Shown here piece by piece: positions 26,663 through 34,495 of a DNA stretch of 64,000 nt. The first letter of the stretch is position 1, and each line of letters begins with the position of its first letter. The translations under genes and the position numbers were made by a program. The notes under the pieces are model-generated. The model was not told where the DNA came from, searched no databases, and saw nothing but the letters and a program-made list of their open reading frames with translations. The stretch comes from Candidatus Rokuibacteriota bacterium (GTDB taxonomy: Bacteria; Methylomirabilota; Methylomirabilia; Rokubacteriales; CSP1-6): contig QHSP01000017.1 in NCBI GenBank assembly GCA_003220495.1, positions 62,001-126,000 on the forward strand. The letters run 5' to 3'.

Positions 26663-27714
26663 ACCTCGCCGAGGTTTGTGTCCCCGATACGGCGTCGCTG
26701 CGCGAGGCGCTCGAGCTCGTGACCCGGAGCGGCAAGCAGATCGCGCTGGTCGTCGCCGGCGACGCGACGTTGGCCGGTCTGGTGACCGATGGCGACGTGC
26801 GCAAGGCGATCCTGCGCGGCGTGGCGCTCGACGCGAAGGTGGTGGAGGCCATGAACCGGGCGCCCATCGTGGGCAGGCCCGGCATCGCGCGGGCGGAGGC
26901 ACTGGCGATGATGCGCCAGCGCCGGATCCGCCATCTGCCGCTGGTCGACGCCGGGGGACGCTTGCACGACCTCCTTCTGCTCGACGATCTCCTCGCGCCG
27001 CTCGCCCCCCTCGACACGCTAGCCGTCATCATGGCGGGCGGTGAAGGGCGCCGGCTCCTGCCCCTGACGCAGTCGACGCCCAAGCCGCTGCTCAAGGTCG
27101 GCGGCAAACCGCTGGTCGAGATTCTGATCGATCGCTTGCGCGAAGCCGGGATCCCCGAGGTGCTGGTCTCGGTCCACCACAAGTCGGACATGATCCGCGC
27201 CGCGCTCGGCGACGGCGAACGGCTCGGCGTCCGTCTCGAGTACGTGGAGGAGCCCAGGCCCCTCGGCACGATGGGCGCGCTGGCGCTCATCCGGCCCCGG
27301 CTCGACCGTCCCATCTTCGTCATCAACGGCGACATCCTCACCAAGTGCGATTTCCGCGCGATGTGGGAGTTTCACCTGCGCCAGACCGATGCCGCCATGA
27401 CGGTCGGCGTCTCGCTGCACCAGGTCGAGCTCCCGTTCGGTGAGCTGACGCTCGACGGCAACCGGGTCGAGCGGGTCGACGAGAAGCCGCGGAAGGAGTT
27501 TCCAGTGAACGCGGGGATCTACATTCTCAATCCATCGGCGGTCGAGGCGATCCCCGAGGGGGAGTACTGCGACGCGACGGACCTGATCCGGGTGCTCCTC
27601 GCCGGCGGTCGGCGCGTCGCCGCGTACGCGATCAACGAGTACTGGCTCGACGTGGGACGCCACGGCGATCTCGAGAAGGCGATTCGCGACGTGGCTGAAG
27701 GGCTCCTGGGGTGA
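26659..27714 (+). CDS. CBS-domain nucleotidyltransferase (PtmE-like)
   Basis: The 351-residue protein carries two CBS motifs (residues 1-110) and then a sugar-1-phosphate nucleotidyltransferase domain starting AVIMAGGEGRRLLPLTQSTPKPLLKVGGKPL. It also has FVINGDILT and VNAGIYIL. Campylobacter PtmE, which makes GDP-glucosamine for legionaminate, has the same unusual CBS-plus-transferase design. Here it should supply the activated amino-hexose that the LegB/LegC-type enzymes modify. The start overlaps NeuC (ATGA). Confidence 0.88.
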   Translation: MNLAEVCVPDTASLREALELVTRSGKQIALVVAGDATLAGLVTDGDVRKAILRGVALDAKVVEAMNRAPIVGRPGIARAEALAMMRQRRIRHLPLVDAGGRLHDLLLLDDLLAPLAPLDTLAVIMAGGEGRRLLPLTQSTPKPLLKVGGKPLVEILIDRLREAGIPEVLVSVHHKSDMIRAALGDGERLGVRLEYVEEPRPLGTMGALALIRPRLDRPIFVINGDILTKCDFRAMWEFHLRQTDAAMTVGVSLHQVELPFGELTLDGNRVERVDEKPRKEFPVNAGIYILNPSAVEAIPEGEYCDATDLIRVLLAGGRRVAAYAINEYWLDVGRHGDLEKAIRDVAEGLLG

Positions 27715-29003
27715 GCCGCGTTCTCGTCGTCGGTCTGGGATACGTCGGAATCACCTTGACGGTGGCGCTCGCGCGCAAGGGCGTCACCGTGTACGGGTAC
27801 GACAAGAATCCCGATACCGTCGCCACCCTGGCGGCCGGGCGCCCGCACCTCTTCGAGCCGGGCATCGCCGAGGGCCTGCGCGCGTTCCTCGGCGGGACCA
27901 TTCACATCGCCGATCGTCCGCCGTCCGAGACTGTCGATGCGGCGATCATCTGTGTCTCGACGCCGGTCGTGGCCGCGACGCACATGCCGGATCTGGACAA
28001 CCTGCGCGCGGCGGCTCGGGCTGTCGCGGCGGAGTGCGCGCCGACCACGCTGGTGATCGTGCGAAGCACGGTACCCGTCGGCGCCAGTCGGCAGATCGTG
28101 CTCCCCGAGCTCGCGGCTCGCTGGGGCTGCGCCCGGCTCGCCTTTTGCCCCGAGCGGACCATCCAGGGCCAGGCGCTGCGTGAGCTCGAGCAGCTACCGC
28201 AGGTGGTCGGCGGTCTCGACGTCGAGAGTCGCGAGCGAGCGTCGGCCCTCTTCGCGCGGCTCACGACCCGCGTGATCCCGGTGTCGTCCCTGGAGGCCGC
28301 CGAGGCGGTCAAGCTCGTCAACAACTGCCACACCGATCTGATCTACTCGTTCGGCAACGAGGTCGCGCTGTTCGCCGAGCGGCTCGCGCTCGATCCGCTC
28401 GAGCTGATCCGCGCGGCGAATGTCGACTACCCACGGCCCGATCTGGCGCGGCCCGGATTCGTGGGCGGAGGCTGCCTGTCGAAGGACCCCTACATCCTGA
28501 TCGCGAGCTCTATTGCCGCCGGCTACGAGCCGTGGCTCGTCGCGCGGGCCAGGGGTCTGAACGAATACCTGCCGCTCCACGTGGCGCGGCGCTTCGTCGA
28601 GCTGATCCGGGAAACTCGCGGCGCGGTCGCCGGCGGTCGAGTGCTGCTGCTCGGCTTTGCCTACAAGGGCTGGCCGCCGACCGACGACATGCGGGGGGCG
28701 GCCGTGCTGCCAATCCTCGACGTGCTGCGCACCGAGGGGCTGGCCCTGCACGGCCACGATTTTCTCGTCGCGCCCGAGACCATTGCACGGCTCGGCGTGA
28801 CACCAGTCGCGCTCGACGAGGGCTTCGCCGGGGCCGACGCCGTGCTCGTCATCACCGATCATCCGGAGTACGGCAAGCAAGACCTGCCGAAGCTCCTCGC
28901 CTCGCTGCGGCGGCCAGCCGTCCTCTACGACTGCTGGCGAGCCCTCGACGAGGAAACCGTGCGCGCCGGCGGCATCCGCTATGCGTCGATCGGCTATGGG
29001 TAG
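27711..29003 (+). CDS. UDP-sugar 6-dehydrogenase (WecC/Ugd family)
   Basis: The 430-residue protein is a UDP-glucose/GDP-mannose dehydrogenase family member: RVLVVGLGYVGITLTVALA (NAD site), VRSTVPVGASRQ, FCPERTIQGQAL, and FVGGGCLSKDP carrying the catalytic Cys255, then LLGFAYKGWPPTDDMRGAAV. The FCPER element favours the UDP-HexNAc (WecC/WbpA-like) branch over glucose, but this is not proof. It makes a uronic acid sugar nucleotide for the glycan. GTG start overlapping the PtmE-like stop. Confidence 0.88.
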   Translation: MSRVLVVGLGYVGITLTVALARKGVTVYGYDKNPDTVATLAAGRPHLFEPGIAEGLRAFLGGTIHIADRPPSETVDAAIICVSTPVVAATHMPDLDNLRAAARAVAAECAPTTLVIVRSTVPVGASRQIVLPELAARWGCARLAFCPERTIQGQALRELEQLPQVVGGLDVESRERASALFARLTTRVIPVSSLEAAEAVKLVNNCHTDLIYSFGNEVALFAERLALDPLELIRAANVDYPRPDLARPGFVGGGCLSKDPYILIASSIAAGYEPWLVARARGLNEYLPLHVARRFVELIRETRGAVAGGRVLLLGFAYKGWPPTDDMRGAAVLPILDVLRTEGLALHGHDFLVAPETIARLGVTPVALDEGFAGADAVLVITDHPEYGKQDLPKLLASLRRPAVLYDCWRALDEETVRAGGIRYASIGYG

Positions 29004-29973
29004 AGTGCTCCTGCTCGGCGGGGCTGGGTTCGTCGGCTATCACCTGGCCGAGCGCCTCAGCCGCGAGGCGGATGAAATCACGGTCGTGGACGATCTCTCG
29101 CGCGGGCGGATGGACGCCGAGCTTGAGTCGCTGCTGGCCAGGCCGAACGTCCGCTTCGTGCGGGCCGATCTCACGGCTCCCGCGTCGCTCGCCGACCTGC
29201 CGCGGGCGTGGGATCAGGTCTACGTGCTGGCCGCCGTCGTCGGCGTCCGCAACACGACGGCGGATCCGGCGCGTGTGATCCGGGTGAACACGCTGGCGAC
29301 CTTGAACGTCCTCGAGTGGCTGACGGCCGATGCCGGGGTCGTCTTCTTCGCCTCGACGAGCGAGGTCTACGCCGGGGGGGTGGCGCGCGGGCTGGTCCCG
29401 GTCCCGACGCCAGAGGACGTTCTGCTCTCGATCGACGACATCACCCATCCGCGCTTCGCGTACGCGGCCAGCAAGATCCTCGGCGAGGCCGCGACGCTCC
29501 ACTACGCCGACAAAAAGGGCTTCCCCGTCGTGGTGGGGCGATTCCACAACATCTACGGCCCGCGCATGGGCGTCGATCACGTCATCCCGGAGCTCTGCTT
29601 GCGCGCTCTCGACCGCGAGGATCCCTTCCGGGTGTTCGGCCTCGAGCAGCAGCGCGCGTTCTGCCACGTCGCCGACGCGCTCGAGGCGATCACGCGTCTC
29701 ATGGCGGCAGAGCACGCCTGGGGGCAGATCGTCAACATCGGGAACGATACCGACGAGACGCGTGTGTCGGACCTGCTCGCGCTGATCCTGAGAATCGCGA
29801 AGTTCACACCGACGCTCGGTCCCGCGCCGGCCCCGTCCGGTTCGGTCGCGCGAAGGTGCCCCGACCTCTCGAGGCTGCGCGCGCTGACCGGCTTCGCGCC
29901 GAAGGTCTCCCTCGAGCACGGTGTCCGCGAGACCTTCGACTGGTACCGAGCCTGGCACGGGAGTCGACGATGA
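28996..29973 (+). CDS. NAD-dependent nucleotide-sugar epimerase/dehydratase
   Basis: The 325-residue extended SDR has LLGGAGFVGYHLAERL (NAD), the STSEVYAG motif with an acidic residue after Thr-Ser as in dehydratases and decarboxylases, FAYAASKILGE (Y-x3-K) and GRFHNIYGPRMGVDHVIPEL. It could be the LegB-type 4,6-dehydratase of the nonulosonate pathway or a uronate decarboxylase acting on the product of the upstream dehydrogenase. The sequence does not decide between them. The ATG at 28996 overlaps the upstream stop by 8 bp. Confidence 0.8.
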   Translation: MGRVLLLGGAGFVGYHLAERLSREADEITVVDDLSRGRMDAELESLLARPNVRFVRADLTAPASLADLPRAWDQVYVLAAVVGVRNTTADPARVIRVNTLATLNVLEWLTADAGVVFFASTSEVYAGGVARGLVPVPTPEDVLLSIDDITHPRFAYAASKILGEAATLHYADKKGFPVVVGRFHNIYGPRMGVDHVIPELCLRALDREDPFRVFGLEQQRAFCHVADALEAITRLMAAEHAWGQIVNIGNDTDETRVSDLLALILRIAKFTPTLGPAPAPSGSVARRCPDLSRLRALTGFAPKVSLEHGVRETFDWYRAWHGSRR

Positions 29974-31124
29974 GCGGAGTCATCCCCAACGCGGTGCCGT
30001 TTCTCGGCGGTAACGAGTGGAAGTACCTCAAGGAATGCCTGGACTCGAACTGGGTGTCCTCGGCCGGGCCGTTCATCGAGCGGTTCGAGCGCGGAGTGGC
30101 GACCTACGTCGGCGCTCGGCACGCCGTCGCGACCGTCAACGGCACTGCGGCGCTGCACCTGGCGTTGCTGGTCGCGGGGGTCCGCCCGGGCGACGAGGTG
30201 CTCGTGCCGAGCTTCACCTTCATCGCCACCGCCAACGCTGTGCGCTATTGCGGCGCATTCCCCGTGTTCATGGACTCCGAGCCCGGGACCTGGTGCATCG
30301 ACCCGGTCAAGGTCGAGGAATTCCTCGCGACACGCTGCGAGACGCGAGGCGACCGGCTCGTGAATCGCGGGAGCGGGCGTCGCGTCGCGGCGCTCTTGCC
30401 GGTCCACCTCTACGGGCATCCGGCCGACCTCGACGCGCTGGCCGCACTGACCAGACGCTATCCGCTGGCCCTCGTGGAGGACACCACCGAGGCCCTCGGT
30501 GCCGAGTACAAGGGCCGCCGGGTGGGCGTGCACGAGCGCGTCGCCTGCCTGTCCTTCAACGGCAACAAGATCATCACGTGTGGCGGCGGTGGCATGGTGC
30601 TGACCGACGACCCGGCGCTGGCCCGCCGCGCCGCGCTGCTCTCGACCCAGGGCCGCACGCCCGGCGCGGAGTTCGTCCACGAGGAAGTCGGCTACAACTA
30701 CCGGCTGACGAACATCCAGGCCGCGCTCGGGCTCGCCCAGCTCGAGCAGCTCGATCGTTTCGTGGAGGACAAGCGGCAGACGGCCCGCTATTATGCCGAG
30801 GCGCTCCGCGTCCTCGATGGCATCGAGCCGTTTTGCGAGCAGCCCTGGGCGCGCTCGTCGTACTGGATGTCGTCGGTCATGCTCGATCCCAGCGCCTGGG
30901 ACGACGTACGCACGCTCATTCAGAAGGCGAAGGCCGCGTCGATCGAGCTTCGCCCGCTCTGGTATCCGCTCCACCGGCAGCCGGTGTTCGCCGAGTGCGA
31001 AGCTTTCCGGGTCGAGCACGCCGATGCGCTCCACGCGCGCGGGGTGTCGCTGCCCTGCTCGGTCGGGATCACGCCCGAGGCCCGCGCACGCGTCGTGGCC
31101 TTCCTGGCGGGCGAGCGCCGCTGA
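29970..31124 (+). CDS. LegC-like sugar aminotransferase (DegT/DnrJ/EryC1)
   Basis: The 384-residue PLP enzyme matches DegT/DnrJ/EryC1: GTAALHLALLVAGVRPGDEVLVPSFTFIATANAV, a VHLYGHPADLDAL block, and the PLP Lys200 in SFNGNKIITCGGGGM. It carries a long insertion around residues 125-140, and the overall pattern resembles LegC/PseC-type 4-aminotransferases. It probably aminates the 4-keto sugar made by the preceding epimerase/dehydratase. The ATG at 29970 overlaps the upstream stop (ATGA). It is the last gene of the first plus-strand glycan operon. Confidence 0.88.
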   Translation: MSGVIPNAVPFLGGNEWKYLKECLDSNWVSSAGPFIERFERGVATYVGARHAVATVNGTAALHLALLVAGVRPGDEVLVPSFTFIATANAVRYCGAFPVFMDSEPGTWCIDPVKVEEFLATRCETRGDRLVNRGSGRRVAALLPVHLYGHPADLDALAALTRRYPLALVEDTTEALGAEYKGRRVGVHERVACLSFNGNKIITCGGGGMVLTDDPALARRAALLSTQGRTPGAEFVHEEVGYNYRLTNIQAALGLAQLEQLDRFVEDKRQTARYYAEALRVLDGIEPFCEQPWARSSYWMSSVMLDPSAWDDVRTLIQKAKAASIELRPLWYPLHRQPVFAECEAFRVEHADALHARGVSLPCSVGITPEARARVVAFLAGERR

Positions 31125-31148
31125 CCCGCCGCTGGATCCGGAGCGCGT

Positions 31149-31859
31149 TCACTTGATGTACGTGAAGAGGTGATCGAACAGGACCAGGTCGCCGGAGTCG
31201 GCGCGGCGGCCGACCACGTAGCTGGCGAGCCGGAACAGCGCTTTCACCTCCACTCGTTCGAGCCGGTGCCCTTCTCGCTCGGACGGCAGGTCGATCTCGC
31301 GATGGCTCTTCGGGGCGAGCGCCACCTCGACGGGACCACGCCGGCTACCGTAGTAGGCGGTCACCTGCGCCTCGGCGGTGGCGAACCGCGCGAGGTTGCC
31401 CAGCAGGATGGAATAGCGAGCCGCGGATGGTCGCTGGCGGAAGACGTACGTTTCGAAGTTGTTGATGTTCGTCGCGCCGACGCGATCGGGGACGCCGCCG
31501 AGCACGGCATTGACCGCGTAGTAGAGCGGCGGCGTGTCGGAGCCGGGTCGGTGCAGAAACGCGTAATGGTGCGGCCGGTAAGGGAAGACGCGCTCGTCGT
31601 AGCGCGCCTCCAGGCTCACCATCACCCGGGGCACGACGCCGGCGATCTCCTCGACGAGGGTGCCCAGATCGAACACCTCCTTGCGCGGGTCGATGGACGT
31701 CTCGCCGAGCAGCGCGCCATCGGGATCGTGCACGGCGATCACCAGCGCGTCCAGGTTGCGGTGGGCGCGCGCGTCGCGCTGGTGGACCGTCTCGATCAGG
31801 TGCCGGTAGCCGGCCTCCCAGAACGTCGCAGACAGGAGGGCGCAGCGGTCACTTGACAT
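31149..31859 (-). CDS. protein of unknown function, paralog of its upstream neighbour
   Basis: I do not recognise a family for this 236-residue protein. It looks beta-rich, with motifs NLDALVIAVHDPDGALLGE, NINNFETYVFRQRPSAARYSILLGNLARF and a C-terminal ASYVVGRRADSGDLVLFDHLFTYIK. These line up loosely with the upstream protein (ASVVQYDARGTVVG, RSHLLVMNLSNVANRVRL, LYVVGAGRKDLEGPLSFMHVK), so the two are likely ancient tandem duplicates. The start at 31859 overlaps the upstream stop by 11 bp. Being divergent from the flippase in the middle of the glycan locus, it may concern glycan or surface assembly; this is speculation. Confidence 0.7.
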   Translation of the reverse strand: MSSDRCALLSATFWEAGYRHLIETVHQRDARAHRNLDALVIAVHDPDGALLGETSIDPRKEVFDLGTLVEEIAGVVPRVMVSLEARYDERVFPYRPHHYAFLHRPGSDTPPLYYAVNAVLGGVPDRVGATNINNFETYVFRQRPSAARYSILLGNLARFATAEAQVTAYYGSRRGPVEVALAPKSHREIDLPSEREGHRLERVEVKALFRLASYVVGRRADSGDLVLFDHLFTYIK

Positions 31860-32619
31860 GCATGAACGACAGCGGGCCTTCGAGATCTTTGCGGCCGGCG
31901 CCGACGACGTAGAGATTGAACCAGGCGTTTGCCTCGAATCGCGCGCGAATGACCGAGGTCGCCTCGGCCGCAACGATGCCGAGCCGCGAGACGTCGAGCA
32001 GGTGACTGCCCATCGGCCGGAGCTTCAGCATGCGCTCGACGCGTTCGCCGCGCTCGCCGGTCACGACGAGGCGCACGCGGTTGGCGACGTTCGAGAGGTT
32101 CATGACGAGCAGGTGCGAGCGGAAGCTGGCGCCGAGGTAGAGATACTGATCCTTGACGAACAGCGGCAGCGTGCGTCCGGCCGCGGCCGCAAGCGTGCCG
32201 GCGAGCCCGAGAAGAATGCGGACAACCCGCGGATAGCGCTCGATGAACTCCTGACGACCGTGGGTCGCCGTGTACGCCGTGCCGTCCGACAGGGTCACGT
32301 ACTGATCGGAGAAGATGCGAGCGCCGGTGACCGTCGCGAAGCCCGCCTCGGCGCCATCGGCGTCGAGCCGTACCTCGGCCGTCGCGGTGGGATCGGCGAG
32401 CTCCACGTCGTGCCGGCCGACCACGGTGCCTCGAGCATCGTACTGGACGACCGAGGCGGCGAAGGGGCCCTTGTTGAATCCCGTCTTGAAGCGCGACTCG
32501 ACGTTGTTGAGCACGAGCACGCATTCGAGCCCGGGGCGCACGAGCCACGGAAGATAGTACGTCGGCGTTCGCCGGACGCCGAGCACGCGGCGACCGAGCG
32601 AGCGAGCGCTGCGCAGCAC
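31849..32619 (-). CDS. protein of unknown function, first of a tandem pair
   Basis: The 256-residue protein has no domain I can name. Visible features are WLVRPGLECVLVLNNVESRFKTGF, the YDARGTVVGRHDVEL strand-turn segment, QYLYLGASFRSHLLVMNLSNVANRVRLVVTG, MGSHLLDVSRLG and the terminal LYVVGAGRKDLEGPLSFMHVK. The alternating short hydrophobic runs suggest beta-sandwich domains without a clear signal peptide. Only 62 bp separate it from the divergent flippase gene. The downstream partner shares the C-terminal pattern. Confidence 0.7.
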   Translation of the reverse strand: MLRSARSLGRRVLGVRRTPTYYLPWLVRPGLECVLVLNNVESRFKTGFNKGPFAASVVQYDARGTVVGRHDVELADPTATAEVRLDADGAEAGFATVTGARIFSDQYVTLSDGTAYTATHGRQEFIERYPRVVRILLGLAGTLAAAAGRTLPLFVKDQYLYLGASFRSHLLVMNLSNVANRVRLVVTGERGERVERMLKLRPMGSHLLDVSRLGIVAAEATSVIRARFEANAWFNLYVVGAGRKDLEGPLSFMHVK

Positions 32620-32681
32620 ATGCGCAGCCTAACGCAGCGAGCCGGCGACCGCAACGAATCCGAGCCCGCCCGGGGCGCGCG

Positions 32682-34226
32682 ATGACATCGCGCGCCAGCC
32701 TCGGTCAGAAGTCGCTCTCGCTGCTGATGGGCGCGTGGCTCGCCGCGTTGCTGAACCTGGTCGCCGGGGTCTTCGTCGCCCGCGTCCTCGGACCCGCGGC
32801 GGTCGGTTCGCTGAGCTTCAGCCTGGGTCTCTCCGGGCTCGCGATGGCGGCTCTGGTCCCGGGCTTTGCGCAGGCGCACATGAAGCGAGTCGCCGAGGGC
32901 GTCGACCCCGGTGTCTGCGCGTCGACCTTCGGTCTCATCAAGGTGCTGCTCTACGTGCCGCTGCTCCTTCTCATCGTCCTCGCTCCCGGGTCCCGTGGAT
33001 TTTTGTTCGAGACCGAGACGCTCGAGACGGTGTTCGTTCTACTCTTCGCGGGCCGCGTGCTGTCGAGCTTTTCGGAGATCTTCACGCTCATCCTGGTCGC
33101 GCGCGAGCGGGTCATCCAGCAGTCGGCGGTCCTTGTCGCCACCCGCGGAGTTCGCCTCCTGGCGACCTTGCTCGTGCTCGTCTGGGCGCCCGAGATCACG
33201 CTCATCGCGGCGACGTTCCTTCTCGAGGGGCTCGTCGAGCTCGTCGGCGCGATGGTGGCCGTGCGATTCTGGCTCGGGATCCGCCTGCGCCGGCCGAGCG
33301 TCGCCGCGCTTCGCAGCTACTGGGAATACGCGCGGCCGCTGCTCGTCAGTGTCCCCTTCGGGATGTTTCAGGACTCGATCGACCGCGTCGTCGTCAAGCA
33401 GTGGGCGGGCCTGACGGCCGCGGGCTACTACCACGTCGCGCGCGGCTTCTGGGAGCTCTTGGGCGCGCTCAATGCGTACCCGGCCATGCTCCTCTTCACG
33501 CGCATGTCCGCGCTGTTCGCGGCACGCTCACCCGAGCGCGATCGCGAGGCGCGCGCGCTCTTCTACTCGGGCATGGACAAGCTCCTCTTCGTGGCCACCC
33601 CGATCGGGGTCACCATCTGGCTCGCTGCCGACCCGATCATCGCGGGATTCTTCGGAGCGGCCTTTCTGCCCGCGGCGGCCGCGGTCCACGTGTTCGTCCT
33701 GGCGAACCTGGTCGCGACCGTCACCAACAACTACACGCAGGTGCTCTACGCCGTCGAGGCGCACGGCCGCCTCGTGCCGGTCGTTCCGCCGCGCGCGGCC
33801 CTCTACTTCGTCCTGCTCATGGTCCTCGTGCCCGCTGAGCCGCTCGGCGGGTGGATCCCGACCCTCGGCATCGGCGCCGCCGGCGCCGCGCTCGGCCGTC
33901 TGTTCCTCTTGATCTTCCCGGCGTGGATGTACGTGGCGTGGACCAGGGAGGTGGCCGGCGTGAGCTTCTTCACCCGTAGCTGGCTTTACGTCGCCGGCTT
34001 TGCGATCGGCGTCGCCTCGGGATCGACCGCGGGGTGGCTGATGCGCTGGATGGGAGCCTCGCCGGCGGTCGGCGTGCCCACCGCGGTCGTCGCCGGCCTC
34101 GCCGCCTACGCGGCGCTGCTCGGCGCGCTCCATCCAGAGCCGTCGACCACGCTTCGGTACTGCCTGGACCTCGTCTCCCCGGCTCGAATCAGCGGCTTTC
34201 TGAGACGTGAGATCGGCAAGTCGTGA
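32682..34226 (+). CDS. Wzx-type polysaccharide flippase
   Basis: The 514-residue polytopic membrane protein has 12-14 predicted helices and the MATE/PST architecture of O-antigen and capsule flippases. N-terminal LGQKSLSLLMGAWLAALLNLVAGVFVARVLGPAAVGSLSFSL is typical. It should move lipid-linked oligosaccharide units across the inner membrane for polymerisation or ligation by the O-antigen ligase/polymerase at the end of the locus. Start ATG at 32682; 80 bp separate its stop from the small-peptide gene, and that gap holds motif copy B. Confidence 0.88.
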   Translation: MTSRASLGQKSLSLLMGAWLAALLNLVAGVFVARVLGPAAVGSLSFSLGLSGLAMAALVPGFAQAHMKRVAEGVDPGVCASTFGLIKVLLYVPLLLLIVLAPGSRGFLFETETLETVFVLLFAGRVLSSFSEIFTLILVARERVIQQSAVLVATRGVRLLATLLVLVWAPEITLIAATFLLEGLVELVGAMVAVRFWLGIRLRRPSVAALRSYWEYARPLLVSVPFGMFQDSIDRVVVKQWAGLTAAGYYHVARGFWELLGALNAYPAMLLFTRMSALFAARSPERDREARALFYSGMDKLLFVATPIGVTIWLAADPIIAGFFGAAFLPAAAAVHVFVLANLVATVTNNYTQVLYAVEAHGRLVPVVPPRAALYFVLLMVLVPAEPLGGWIPTLGIGAAGAALGRLFLLIFPAWMYVAWTREVAGVSFFTRSWLYVAGFAIGVASGSTAGWLMRWMGASPAVGVPTAVVAGLAAYAALLGALHPEPSTTLRYCLDLVSPARISGFLRREIGKS

Positions 34227-34236
34227 GAGAATTCGG

Positions 34237-34275
34237 TTGACGAATCGACGAGTTGCGTGTTCGACTATTGAACAG
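34237..34275 (+). promoter_or_regulatory. shared promoter/operator motif, copy B
   Basis: TTGACG (34237-34242) is followed by the 20-bp core CGTGTTCGACTATTGAACAG (34256-34275) with inverted repeat GTTC-N7-GAAC (34259-34273). It shares 25 of 39 positions, and 17 of 20 in the core, with copy A upstream of the winged-helix regulator, at the same spacing. It lies 31 bp before the 62-aa peptide gene, which has its own GGAGG ribosome-binding site. It is a likely binding site for the regulator encoded at 16936. Confidence 0.65.
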
Positions 34276-34306
34276 ACGCTCCGCACTTGACGGAGGATCG
34301 ACAGGG

Positions 34307-34495
34307 ATGACCGAATACCTCAAAGGTAACTACCAGCTCGACACGATCATTACGGCCGCCGAGGGTGACGAGGCCGATTCGACGAGCGAATTCGAGAAGA
34401 AGGCGCTGTCACGACTCGGCGGGAGCATCTGCTTCGTGAGCAAGAAGGGCTTCCTCTGGAAGGGGGAGGGCGCGAGCGACGACCCGTGCAAATAG
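34307..34495 (+). CDS. 62-residue peptide with Gly-Gly motif, function unknown
   Basis: This small ORF starts at an ATG preceded by GGAGG. The product has an acidic, hydrophobic N-terminal part (residues 1-37, TEYLKGNYQLDTIITAAEGD...), a LSRLGG at 34-39, and a basic C-terminal 23-residue segment with two Cys (SICFVSKKGFLWKGEGASDDPCK). The layout resembles leader/core peptides with a double-Gly cleavage site, but no dedicated modification or export gene is adjacent. It overlaps the next aminotransferase by 10 bp and is the first gene downstream of motif copy B. It could equally be a small regulatory or structural protein. Confidence 0.6.
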   Translation: MTEYLKGNYQLDTIITAAEGDEADSTSEFEKKALSRLGGSICFVSKKGFLWKGEGASDDPCK

